Assembly (NCBI GenBank): GCA_964570325.1
Contig: CAZMXS010000014.1
Coordinates: 8,108 to 72,107, forward strand
Direction: 5' to 3'
DNA from: CAZMXS01 sp964570325
GTDB taxonomy: Bacteria; Verrucomicrobiota; Kiritimatiellia; CAIQIC01; CAZMXS01
Length of the DNA: 64,000 bases
Shown piece after piece: positions 9,676 to 18,682 of this stretch. Below the pieces are notes generated by a model that saw only the letters and a list, made by a program, of their open reading frames with translations, was not told the origin of the DNA and made no database searches. Position 1 is the stretch's first letter; every line of letters starts with the position of its first letter. The translations under genes were made by a program, and so were the position numbers.

Positions 9676-10121
9676 AGTCGGCTCCTTTTTTTGTTTTTCC
9701 AAGCCCCGCATATCGTCTTGCGCAGCGCGAGCCTATGCCGTGGCTCATTCCGGGCCGGTCCCATCCCCAAACACGGGCAGGGCCCATAATCCAGACGGGA
9801 AACGAAATATGGAAGATAGAAAGTTTATATACCTGTACAAAGGATGGCTCAATAAAACTCTACGTTGGTTCGGCATGTCCATTGCTCATGCCAAGCCGCG
9901 CTTGTTCGCGGGAGGAGGCGCCGCCGCTTGGGTTGGAGTGCCGGGCCTGCGGGAGCCGGCTTGCGCCCCGCCATGCGCACGCCGAGCTTTGGGCGCAGGC
10001 TTGGAACTTGAAAAATCGCATTGCGCCGCATATTGACGGTTGCCCCCGCCCGGCGTAATCTGGAATTCCACATTGGCCGGAACCAGCCGGCCGGCGCCTC
10101 CGGCGCAAGACAAGGAGAAAA
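9676..10121. other. Divergent intergenic region, no gene seen
   Basis: About 445 bases between the leftward histidine phosphatase and the rightward PLP enzyme. It must hold promoters for both. I recognise no strong -10/-35 pair. A GACAAGGAG Shine-Dalgarno lies just before the PLP gene. Short open frames here look spurious. Confidence 0.5.
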
Positions 10122-11606
10122 ATGAAGATCATTCAGTCGGTCAACCAGGATGTCCTGAAGCGTGCGGTTGAACGGGCCCGTCAGAAGAACGTGATTCTCC
10201 CCACTTTTGCCGAAATGCGCGACCCGTCCAAGATCCCGCCGAAAATTGTGGCGGGCCTGAAAAAACTCGGGCTATGGGATATCAATCCGCTGAATCTGTT
10301 TCGGATCACCTGGAAAAATGAGCCCCGGCCCGCCGGCGGCGGCTTTAACGAGGGCAATTGGATCGAGTTCCCACCCGCGCTGACCGGCGTGCCGGCGAAG
10401 ATCGTGGGTCTCGCGGGCAAGTGGTTTCCCACCGGCGCGCACAAAGTCGGCGCGGCCTACGGTTGCCTGGTGCCGCGGCTGGGCTCCGGCAATTTCGATC
10501 CGACCACGCAGAAGGCCGTCTGGCCTTCCACCGGCAACTACTGCCGCGGCGGCGCCTATGACTGCGCGTTGCTGGGCTGCCCCGCCATCGCGATCCTGCC
10601 CGAAGGCATGAGCCGCGAGCGTTTCGAATGGCTGCAATCCATCGGCACGGACGAGATCATTGCGACGCCCGGCACCGAGTCCAACGTGAAGGAGATCTAT
10701 GACAAGTGCTGGGAGCTGCGCCGAACTCGCGGCGACCGGATCGTGATCTTCAACCAGTTTGAAGAGTTCGGCAACTCGATCTGGCACTACAACATGACCG
10801 GCGGCGCTATCCAGGATATTTACAGCCGGCATTACCAGACCCCGAAAAGCCGCCTCGCCGCTTATATCAGCGCGAGCGGCTCGGCCGGCACGATCGCCGC
10901 AGGCGACTATCTGCGCACCCTCCACCCGGCCATCAAGGTCGTTGTGGCCGAGGCGCTCCAATGTCCGACACTCTACCAGTTCGGGTTTGGCGCGCACCGG
11001 ATCGAGGGCATCGGCGACAAGCACGTCCCGTGGATCCACAACGTCCGCAATACCGATGCCGTGGCGGCGATTGACGACGAGCAGGTCATGCAGATCCTGC
11101 GGCTGTTCAACGAGGATGCCGGCCGGCAGCGGCTGGCCCGCCAGGGCGTCCCGACCGCAGTGGTTGAGCGTCTGGAATGGCTTGGTATTTCAGGCATCTG
11201 CAACCTCGTCGCCGCGATCAAGACCGCGAAGTACTATGAAATGGACGAGCGCGACGTGATCTTCACGCCACTGACCGATTCGATGGAACTCTACGCCTCG
11301 CGCCGGCAGGAAATGGAGGAGCAACACGGCCGCTACGACGACCTGACGGCCGGCGCCCACTATGCCCGCTATCTGGCCGGCACGGGCATTGATTATATGC
11401 GCGAATTGACCTGGGCCGACCGCAAGGCGCTGCACAACTTCAAGTACTTTACCTGGATCGAGCAGCAGGGGCGCACCTCGGACGAGTTGCGCGCGCTGTG
11501 GGACGATGATTTCTGGAAGGAGCTGTTCGCCGCGGAACAGGTCGCGGAGTGGGACCAGTTGATCACCCAGTTCAATGCGGCGACCGGCCTGCTGAAAGCC
11601 CTGTAA
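10122..11606 (+). CDS. PLP-dependent enzyme, tryptophan-synthase-beta fold, long form
   Basis: 494 residues, longer than ordinary cysteine synthase or threonine deaminase (about 310-420). The PLP lysine is probably Lys108 in PTGAHKVGAAYG. A glycine-rich phosphate loop is suggested by SASGSAGTIAAGDYL. The C-terminal 130 residues (SMELYASRRQEMEEQHG onwards) form an extra domain. It is followed 29 bp later by a YgeY-type hydrolase on the same strand, which hints at an amino-acid or carbamoyl-compound degradation pathway, since ygeY in enterobacteria lies next to a different PLP enzyme (YgeX). It is not YgeX by sequence. The reaction is unknown. Confidence 0.85.
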   Translation: MKIIQSVNQDVLKRAVERARQKNVILPTFAEMRDPSKIPPKIVAGLKKLGLWDINPLNLFRITWKNEPRPAGGGFNEGNWIEFPPALTGVPAKIVGLAGKWFPTGAHKVGAAYGCLVPRLGSGNFDPTTQKAVWPSTGNYCRGGAYDCALLGCPAIAILPEGMSRERFEWLQSIGTDEIIATPGTESNVKEIYDKCWELRRTRGDRIVIFNQFEEFGNSIWHYNMTGGAIQDIYSRHYQTPKSRLAAYISASGSAGTIAAGDYLRTLHPAIKVVVAEALQCPTLYQFGFGAHRIEGIGDKHVPWIHNVRNTDAVAAIDDEQVMQILRLFNEDAGRQRLARQGVPTAVVERLEWLGISGICNLVAAIKTAKYYEMDERDVIFTPLTDSMELYASRRQEMEEQHGRYDDLTAGAHYARYLAGTGIDYMRELTWADRKALHNFKYFTWIEQQGRTSDELRALWDDDFWKELFAAEQVAEWDQLITQFNAATGLLKAL

Positions 11607-11635
11607 TAAACCCGATGGGAAAGGAGCACGAATAG

Positions 11636-12853
11636 ATGAAACACGATATTTACTACTATGCCAAGGGCATCGCGCCCCAGTTGACCAAGTTCATGCAGGA
11701 AATGATTCGCATCCCCTCGCTCAGCGCCCAGGAGGGGCCGCTGGTGGAGCGGATGAAGCAGGAAATGGAGCGCCTCGGCTACGACGAGGTGATCGTGGAC
11801 AAGATGGGCAACCTGATTGGCCGGCTGGGCAATGGGCCGACCAAGATAGCCATAGACGGTCATTGCGATACGGTGGATGTCGGAGATCCGGGGTTGTGGA
11901 AGCGCGATCCATTCGGCGGCGAGATCGAGAACGGCATCATGTACGGACGCGGCTGCAGCGATCAGAAGAGCGGCGTGGCCTCCGCGATTTACACAGCCGC
12001 CATTCTCAAGGAGATTGGCATGCCGTCGAGCGTGAGTCTGTATGTCGTGGCCTCGGTGCAGGAGGAGGACTGCGACGGTCTGTGCTGGCAGTATATTGTC
12101 AACGAGGATAAACTCCGGCCGGACGTCGTCGTATTGACTGAGCCGACCAGCTTGCGCATCTACCGCGGCCACCGCGGCCGGATGGAGATCGAAGTCTCGA
12201 CCCAGGGTGTGTCCTGCCACGGCTCGGCGCCGGAGCGCGGGGTTAACGCGATCTACAAGATGGCGCCAATCATCAAAGACATCGAGCAACTCAATAACCG
12301 GCTGCTGCCGCAGGCGCCGCTGGGCAAGGGCACGGTGACGATCAGCCAGATCCGTTCCACCTCGCCCAGTCTCTGCGCCGTGGCCGATGGGTGCACGGTG
12401 CATCTCGACCGGCGGCTGACGATCGGTGAGACCGAGTCGCGCGCCGTCGCGGAAATCCAGTCCTTGCCATCGGCGAAGGCGGCCAATGCCAAGGTGACGG
12501 TGCTGGAGTATGCCGCCCCGAGTTGGACCGGACTGGTTTACCCGACCAAGAAGTACTTTCCAACGTGGGAGCTGGCTGAAGGCACCGTGCCGGTGCAGAC
12601 GGCGCGCAGCGCCTATCGCGCGGTGTTTCAGGAGGAGCCGCAAGTCGGCCACTGGACATTCAGCACCAACGGCGTCACCACGGCCGGTATCTTCGGTATT
12701 CCGAGCATCGGGTTCGGCCCCGGCCATGAGAAGTTTGCGCACTTCCCGGACGAGCAGGTTGAGATCGAGCACCTGGTCCGCGCCTGCGCCTTTTACGCCG
12801 GCTTTACCGTCGAGTTTGCCAAGGCCAAGACGGCCAAGATGCCGTCCGCATGA
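11636..12853 (+). CDS. ygeY: YgeY-type M20 metallohydrolase
   Basis: 405 residues, close to YgeY length. Metal-binding M20 motifs are intact: DGHCDTVDV (His76, Asp78), GRGCSDQKSG, and the catalytic glutamate pair in VQEEDCDGLCWQYI, a segment very typical of YgeY. RGHRGRMEIEVSTQGVSCHG and SWTGLVYPTKKYFPTW also match the family pattern I know. YgeY is annotated as a selenium-metabolism-linked hydrolase, probably cleaving an amide or carbamoyl amino acid. The gene is 29 bp after the PLP enzyme and overlaps the next gene by 4 bp (ATGA), so the three form an operon. Confidence 0.9.
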   Translation: MKHDIYYYAKGIAPQLTKFMQEMIRIPSLSAQEGPLVERMKQEMERLGYDEVIVDKMGNLIGRLGNGPTKIAIDGHCDTVDVGDPGLWKRDPFGGEIENGIMYGRGCSDQKSGVASAIYTAAILKEIGMPSSVSLYVVASVQEEDCDGLCWQYIVNEDKLRPDVVVLTEPTSLRIYRGHRGRMEIEVSTQGVSCHGSAPERGVNAIYKMAPIIKDIEQLNNRLLPQAPLGKGTVTISQIRSTSPSLCAVADGCTVHLDRRLTIGETESRAVAEIQSLPSAKAANAKVTVLEYAAPSWTGLVYPTKKYFPTWELAEGTVPVQTARSAYRAVFQEEPQVGHWTFSTNGVTTAGIFGIPSIGFGPGHEKFAHFPDEQVEIEHLVRACAFYAGFTVEFAKAKTAKMPSA

Positions 12854-13218
12854 CGCGAAGACTGGCCCTGGTAGCGCTGGCGGCGGGCCTGCTGCTGGTT
12901 GGCTCCGCTTGGTGGGCGCGCGATTCGATCCGTCGCGCGGAGTACCGCCAGACGGCTTATATTCGGGAGTACGCCTGGCAGGGAATCGAGGTCGGAACAT
13001 TGATCTTCTATCCGGTGGGCGCGCCCGTGCCGGCCGGCCGGTATGCCGCCGTGGTCGCCTTTCCGGAAACCAATCGCGCGGCGCAGCGGATTCTGTTGCG
13101 CGGCCCGTCGGGCGAGGAACCCGAGCGTCCGGAATTGGTGAGCGCCATCGGCCCGCTTGTGGTGTATCGGACGCAGGCGGGAACCACCAATCTGGACTTG
13201 GCGGACTTGGCACAGTAG
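12850..13218 (+). CDS. Small membrane-anchored protein of unknown function
   Basis: 122 residues. An N-terminal hydrophobic segment (LALVALAAGLLLVGSAWW) is an uncleaved anchor or signal peptide. The remainder is a short soluble domain without motifs I recognise. The ATG overlaps the stop of the YgeY-type gene (ATGA at 12850-12853), so translation is probably coupled and the protein may serve the same pathway at the membrane. No family assignment; function unknown. Confidence 0.65.
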   Translation: MTRRLALVALAAGLLLVGSAWWARDSIRRAEYRQTAYIREYAWQGIEVGTLIFYPVGAPVPAGRYAAVVAFPETNRAAQRILLRGPSGEEPERPELVSAIGPLVVYRTQAGTTNLDLADLAQ

Positions 13219-13317
13219 CGCGAACCCGTCGCGTCCGGCGCCAAGGCTGAAACCAAGTGGCGGGAAAGGAATTCGACGGCGGCTCCTTTTATAAAGACTG
13301 GTCCCGCCGGCGGCACA

Positions 13318-13346
13318 TTAATCAAATCAATATCTACGGGTATAAT
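13318..13346 (+). promoter_or_regulatory. Probable promoter of the metallophosphoesterase remnant
   Basis: A perfect TATAAT lies at 13341-13346. The -35 position 17 bases upstream reads TTAATC, a weak match. Transcription would begin near 13353, about 20 bases before the ATG at 13374. Confidence 0.4.
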
Positions 13347-13373
13347 CTCCGGCGAAGTTCACCCTGCACCGAT

Positions 13374-14614
13374 ATGGAGAAAAAAGGCCCATTATACTTA
13401 TTCACCCTCAATTTAAGCCGGCCCGGCGCATCTTTTTCATCAACCTGTTAATACTGCCGTTGCTGTCCGTTTTTGGCGCGCCGTCGCCGCAACTGACGAC
13501 CCGGCAACAGACCATTACTCCGGTGGCCATCCCATCCGGCGCCCCGCTGGTGGCTCCATCCAATGTTCCCGCCTACCAGACTTACGGCTACAGTGCGTGG
13601 CAACCCGGGAGCGGGGAAGATTATGGCCGTCGGTTTGACTTGATGCCGACCGGCTATCCGGGCGCGGCCAATACGGCCCGGCTTTTGTCTTTTTTTTCCA
13701 TGAGCGACATTCATATCACCGACAAGGAGTCCACGGCCCAAGGGCTCGCCTATGGCTGGCTAGCGGGGTTCGGTTCCGACATGTCTTCCTCCTATTCCCC
13801 CGTGATTCTCTCCACGACCCACGTACTTGACGCCGCCATCCGGGCCGTCAACGCCTTGCACAACCAGACTCCGTTCGACTGCGGTATTTTTTTAGGCGAC
13901 GCGATCAACAACACCCAGTTCAACGAACTGCGCTGGTATCTGGATGTCATTGACGGCAAGTTGATGATCGTCGCCTGCCATGTCCCCATCAACCCACAGA
14001 CGGACCTTTTTAACACGAACAGCGACCCCCAATTATACACCCCTTTGTCATGCTGTTCCGACACGCAGCTAATTGCCACGCTTCAGGGTTATCCGAATCT
14101 CATCATGCTGCTGGCGGGACACCGCCATAAAAACACAGTGACCCCCCACCCTTCGCCGGACCCCGCCCCTCCGGAAAATGGTTTCTGGGCGGTGGAGGTT
14201 GCGTCGCTGCGGGATTTCCCGCAGGAGTTCCGCACCTTCGATATCCGCCGCAACAGTGACCACACCATCTCCATCCTGACCACGGATGTGGATCCCCAAG
14301 TGGCGGAGGGGACGCCCGCAGGGGATTCGCGTGGCTACGCGGTTGGCGCCATGCGGATCTGTGGCGGCACCAACACCTTTGCCGACACAACGTCGCACGC
14401 CTACAATGCGGAATTGGTCAAGCCACTGACTCCCGCCATGCAAGCCAAGCTCGCCCATTATGGGACACACTTATTCACCCACACCATTGCCGTCATGTCC
14501 GCTTATATCACCAACCAGATGACCGAGCGCGGGATCACGGGTTTGAGCATCGCGCTGGTGGAGAGAGGCGGCCTGTCCGTCGCCCGATGCCATCCTGATC
14601 CCGGGAGATTTTGA
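13374..14614 (+). pseudogene. Metallophosphoesterase (RPA4764-like) remnant with internal deletion, fused to a beta-lactamase-like N-terminus
   Basis: The body resembles the secreted RPA4764-type metallophosphoesterase family: SMSDIHITDKE (block I), FLGDAINNTQ (II), ACHVPINPQT (IV) and LAGHRHKNTV (V) are present. The GNHD block III is missing. The family normally has a long stretch between LRWYLDVIDG and KLMIVACH, and here they are joined directly near 13951-13965. The family's C-terminus (AMQAKLAHYG) is followed in frame by HTIAVMSAYITNQMTERG and ITGLSIALVERGG, which reads like the start of a beta-lactamase-type serine hydrolase, then leaves frame. The ATG at 13374 is out of frame with the signal peptide (ARRIFFINLLILPLLSVFG); one extra A in the six-A run at 13380-13385 would restore it. 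Non-functional, or an assembly collapse. Confidence 0.7.
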
Positions 14615-15677
14615 ATACTATTTCTTCAAGCAGTTCTACCAGTTGATCACCGGGGATTTGAGCGAATCGAACTGGCAGCAGTTCTTGCTGAAGATGTTTG
14701 ACTACATCCTCATGAAAACAGCGGAGTCTTTCCCGAACACGCCCATCTACTTCTGCCTGGGCAACAACGACACCTTCACCAATGATTTCAATATGGCCAT
14801 CGGCGACGAGTTCCTGGCCCAAACGGCGCCCTTGTTTTATCTATACGGCTTGACCGGTGTGGTTTCCTTCACCGACTTTGCTGCTTCCTACACCAACTCC
14901 GGCTGCTATGGCGCGCCATTTGGGCGGGGTGCCATCGTGGTGCTGGAATCCATCTTCATGAGCCCCAGTTATCCCGGGGATCTCACGGCGGGCAGCAACC
15001 AACTGGCTTACCTATCCGGCCAATTGGCCGCGTGCGAGGCGGCGGGGCGACCGGTCTGGATACTCATGCACATCCCACCCGGCGTCTACGCCGCCGGCAC
15101 ATGGAACCTCTGGAAGACCGGCGGCGTGGATCAAGTGGGTACCAACTGGCGTCCGGACTTCCAGAATCCGTTTAACGATATTGTCACGCGTTACCGGGAT
15201 ACGATCGGCGGCATTTTGTGCGGCCACTATCACCTGCGCACCTGGCAGATTGCCAACGACCCGGCCACGTCGAATGCCACCGCCGCCATCCACATCATGG
15301 GGGGACTGCTCGACAACCACGGCGATAATCCCGCCTTCACCGTGCTGACCTATGAGCGCGCCACGCTGCGAATCCTGCGGGAGACCACTTACGCCCTGTC
15401 CAAACCCCAATATGCCGGCAAGACGGGTCCGGCGATCTGGGATGTTCGGTTCAGCATGGATCGTGGCTACGGCCTGCCGGACCTGTCCGCCGCCAGCCTG
15501 CTGACCGCTTGGAGCAATATGGCGGTGGTCGGGTCGTCCGGTTACAATTACTTTTGCGCGGAATATACCACCGGCCTGACGCCCTATACGCCAAACGCCA
15601 CCAACTGGCCGGTCTATCATGGCGAAATACGGTGGATCAACCCGGAGCAATTCAAGGCCAATGTGCCCGCGCCGTGA
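14580..15677 (+). pseudogene. Second metallophosphoesterase, N-terminus missing
   Basis: The reading frame has no good start. It enters directly at SPDAILIPGDFEYYFF, the second metal block of an acid-sphingomyelinase-like metallophosphoesterase. It continues with the third block as CLGNNDTFTND, a histidine block WILMHIPPGVY and the final GHYH in GGILCGHYHLRTW. The signal peptide and first DxH block expected before PDAILIPGD are absent; instead the beta-lactamase-like fragment ends here in another frame. The C-terminal half looks complete. It is best read as the 3' part of a gene whose 5' part was lost. Confidence 0.7.
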
Positions 15678-15805
15678 TTTACCCAGCGCAGGGCGCATCT
15701 CCATGATGATTTCGGCCCAGAAAGAGCCGTTCGGTCACGCTGCGCGTGCCCGCCCTGTTTTTTCTGGGTTGTATACCCGGTCCGGCGCCGTTCCTTGGCT
15801 GTATT

Positions 15806-17941
15806 TCACTGGGTCGGCTGGCTCGGTTCGGCTGCCAATGGCCCGGTTTTGATGCGGATATCGGAGATGAACAGGGGGACCGCTCCGTTCGTCCATGTGG
15901 CGTCCAGGAAGAAAATGTCGTTAGAACCGGGCTGCAAAAGGACGGGTCCCATCAGCACTTCCATCAGGCGGTTGGGAACAAAGGTATGCAGCTCGCCGTC
16001 GCCCAGCGCCAACGATTTGTTGCCGAAGCTCAGCCCTTCGACGGATAAAAAGACATTGGTGGGATTGGACGTGAAATTATAGATCGTCATCCGGACTTGA
16101 TCCTCCATAATGCGCCAGTTCCGAAAGTCGCCGGTTTCCCGCCAAATCTTGCCGTACTTGCATCCATTCCCGGTGATCAGCAGAAAGGGGCGTTCCTGGG
16201 CGCGCGCCTTGGCCAGCACATCCTCCTGCGTGTTGAAATAAATGTCCACCAGCAAGCGGTTGGTGTGGGGCCCATAGAAATCGCCGTGATCGGCCAGGCC
16301 CAGCTCGCGGAGTTCAAGGCCAGCCTGGTTGGTGATTACGACATGATGCGCAAAAAATTCATTGGGCCAGTTCCACGGGCCGACCGCCGGCGCCTCCCAA
16401 TACTGCCGGGCAATTTGCAAAAGAGCCGCGTCGGCGAAGCGCTCAAAGAAATCCATGGCGCAGCCGCGCCAGTTGGCGCCAACATAAATATGCAGGGGCA
16501 TGTTGGGGACGGTGAATGTATATTGCACATTAGTTGATTGATAGATATCCAGCTCGTTCCATGGCTCGTACCAATTGTCCACGAGCACCAGCGTCCCTTC
16601 GGGGAGCCGCGAATCCATCCACGCGGTGATGGCTGCATAGGGCGTGGGCCGCCCGGTCAACCGGATCGCGGCGCGCGCCGGTTCCACATAAAGTCCCGCG
16701 CCGAGTGCTACCAGCAGCGCGGCGACGGCGCCGCCCGCCGTCGGCCCCAGCCGGCCACGCTGCGCCAATCCTGTGGCCCAGCCCCAAGCCCCGAGACTAA
16801 ACAACAGGACCAGGGCGGGGTAGATGCCGGCCAGGTCGCGCGGATCAAAGACCACACCCGGCAACGAGTCCACCGCCAGATAAAAACCAAAGCTCGCGGC
16901 AATCAATCCGCTTAACGCGAAATAACCGCCGGCGCGCGGCCGATCGAAAATCATTAACGCGAGCGCCGAAATCATGAGAGCCGCGCTGAACAACAATCGC
17001 AGCGGAGTCCAGCCCCAGCTAAACACGGAAAATGTTCTAAATAGAAAGAGGCCGCCGCTGGGTGGAATACCCGCTTGCGTGTGCCGCAGGAGCTCCTGGG
17101 TGGCAACCGTTGCCGGGTCGAGCATGTGCGGGATGCCCCAGGGCAGCGCAGTCGCCAGGATGGCCAGGCCGATGAACAAAAAAATCACCCGTATCAACGG
17201 GCCGGCCGGCACATCCCGCTTGCGGATCAGCCAACTCAACCCGCCCCAGATCATCAACCCCGCAACCAGAGCCAGCGGCCAACCCATGCGTGAGCTTTGG
17301 GTCAACATAAACATGCCCAGCCCGGCTACTCTGGGAATCCAACCCGGCGGCGGGTTCCCGTCCCGAATACAACGCCACAGTTGGAGCAGTACGAGCAGCA
17401 TGAGGCTGGCGCCAAGCGTCAGAACGGAATAGGGATCGGCCTCGCGGGAGACTTGGATGTGCAACGGGCTTAAGGCCATAAACAGGGCGGCAATCAAGCC
17501 TAGCCGGGCATCGCCGAGTTTCCGGCCGCAAAAAAAGACCACGGGAATGCAAAGTACTCCGCACAGTGCCGGGATCAAGCGGACCGAAGCCTGCGTGACC
17601 GGCATGCCGGTCAAATGATACATAATCTTGACCAACATCAGCGTCAGGGGCGGGTGATCCAGGTCCAATTCTTTCCAGCGGGTAAAGACATCCCACGCGG
17701 ACAGATCCGGCTGGTTGCAGCGGTCCCAGAAGACAAGCATATCCGTGCGGAATGACATTTGGCCGAGATCGTGAAAGCGGACAAAGGCGCCCAGCAGGAT
17801 GATGGCCAGCAAGGCGACCTGAACCCAGGTCGGTTTCTTTTTCCGTCGCGGCGGAACCGCCCCTGCTGGAATTGGCGCCGGCTTGCTCCGCGCCACGCCG
17901 CCCGGAGACGGCGCGTTTCCCGGTTTCTTCTTCTTGCTCAT
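15806..17941 (-). CDS. GT39-like (ArnT/PMT) membrane glycosyltransferase
   Basis: 711 residues. A lysine/proline-rich cytoplasmic N-terminus (MSKKKKPGNAPSPGG) is followed by about ten hydrophobic segments, then a C-terminal periplasmic domain of about 200 residues. The first loop has the acidic pair expected of GT-C enzymes (MSFRTDMLVFWDRC and ELDLDHPPLTLMLVKIMY, where the DHPP motif is characteristic). Such enzymes use polyprenyl-phosphate sugars to glycosylate lipids or proteins outside the membrane. It is last in a four-gene leftward operon with a dolichol-phosphate-sugar-synthase-like GT2, which would supply that donor. Confidence 0.85.
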   Translation of the reverse strand: MSKKKKPGNAPSPGGVARSKPAPIPAGAVPPRRKKKPTWVQVALLAIILLGAFVRFHDLGQMSFRTDMLVFWDRCNQPDLSAWDVFTRWKELDLDHPPLTLMLVKIMYHLTGMPVTQASVRLIPALCGVLCIPVVFFCGRKLGDARLGLIAALFMALSPLHIQVSREADPYSVLTLGASLMLLVLLQLWRCIRDGNPPPGWIPRVAGLGMFMLTQSSRMGWPLALVAGLMIWGGLSWLIRKRDVPAGPLIRVIFLFIGLAILATALPWGIPHMLDPATVATQELLRHTQAGIPPSGGLFLFRTFSVFSWGWTPLRLLFSAALMISALALMIFDRPRAGGYFALSGLIAASFGFYLAVDSLPGVVFDPRDLAGIYPALVLLFSLGAWGWATGLAQRGRLGPTAGGAVAALLVALGAGLYVEPARAAIRLTGRPTPYAAITAWMDSRLPEGTLVLVDNWYEPWNELDIYQSTNVQYTFTVPNMPLHIYVGANWRGCAMDFFERFADAALLQIARQYWEAPAVGPWNWPNEFFAHHVVITNQAGLELRELGLADHGDFYGPHTNRLLVDIYFNTQEDVLAKARAQERPFLLITGNGCKYGKIWRETGDFRNWRIMEDQVRMTIYNFTSNPTNVFLSVEGLSFGNKSLALGDGELHTFVPNRLMEVLMGPVLLQPGSNDIFFLDATWTNGAVPLFISDIRIKTGPLAAEPSQPTQ

Positions 17942-17956
17942 GGGTTCATTCCATCT

Positions 17957-18682
17957 TCAATTCATTACCGGCGCCAGTGTGATTCCAATAAACAGGTTGG
18001 CCTGGGGCAGCGGAATCCGCAAGGGAAAGAACTGCCGGTGCAGAATTCGGAATCGCCGCCGCAACTCTTCCATAATTTCGCCCGGTAGGTTCAAATGCTC
18101 GGTTTGGATATAATCCCGGTAATCCCAATCGTAACGGGCCGTGAATAATCGTTGCGCCGAAAGTCTCCGGGCCAGGGCATAAACCGGTCCTCGCTCGCAC
18201 GGGATGACCACAGAGAACTGCCCGTCCGGCTTCAGGATGCGGCGCACTTCGTCCAGCGCGGCGGGCAAGTTGGGCAGATGCTCCAAAAGATGAATCGCCA
18301 GCACCCGGTCAAAATGGCGATCCGGAAAGGCCAGTTGCTCCTGAATATCACCCACCAGCGTCTGGACGCCAGGGAAACGTGATCGCAGTTGCGCGACCAG
18401 TTCAGGGCGCAGTTCCAAGGCCGTGTATTGCTGGGCGTCTAAATCTTCGAATTCCAGGTGCGCCCCGCGCCCCGCGCCGACTTCCAACGTTCGCCCACCG
18501 GGCCGATATGAACGCAACGGATAGGTGTGATTGAACGCGGTTACCCAGGAGCGGCGCGCAAAGATCGAAAGCCAGTAGACCATCCATTCGTCGCGGATGC
18601 GCGTTTGTTCGGGGGTTAGTTGCCGGATCGGTTTGGGCCATTGATGTTTCAGCGCCATGTCCGGGTTCTCCGGGTTAGCCAT
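17957..18682 (-). CDS. Class I SAM-dependent methyltransferase
   Basis: About 241 residues from the ATG at 18682, which overlaps the upstream GT2 stop by 8 bp. The frame is open to an ATG at 18718, and another in-frame ATG at 18658 has a GGAG upstream, so the start is uncertain. The SAM motif TLEVGAGRGAHLEF is followed by LAIHLLEHLPNLPAALDEV and ILKPDGQFSVVIPCERG, typical of Methyltransf_11/UbiE-like enzymes. The C-terminus (FFPLRIPLPQANLFIGITL) resembles polysaccharide-locus methyltransferases. Embedded in a glycosylation operon, it may methylate a lipid-linked sugar or protein acceptor. Confidence 0.85.
   Translation of the reverse strand: MANPENPDMALKHQWPKPIRQLTPEQTRIRDEWMVYWLSIFARRSWVTAFNHTYPLRSYRPGGRTLEVGAGRGAHLEFEDLDAQQYTALELRPELVAQLRSRFPGVQTLVGDIQEQLAFPDRHFDRVLAIHLLEHLPNLPAALDEVRRILKPDGQFSVVIPCERGPVYALARRLSAQRLFTARYDWDYRDYIQTEHLNLPGEIMEELRRRFRILHRQFFPLRIPLPQANLFIGITLAPVMN

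Noticed and set aside
11393..13213. 606-codon minus-strand frame opposite the YgeY-type gene
   Set aside because: The plus-strand gene has family motifs throughout; the antisense frame has none.
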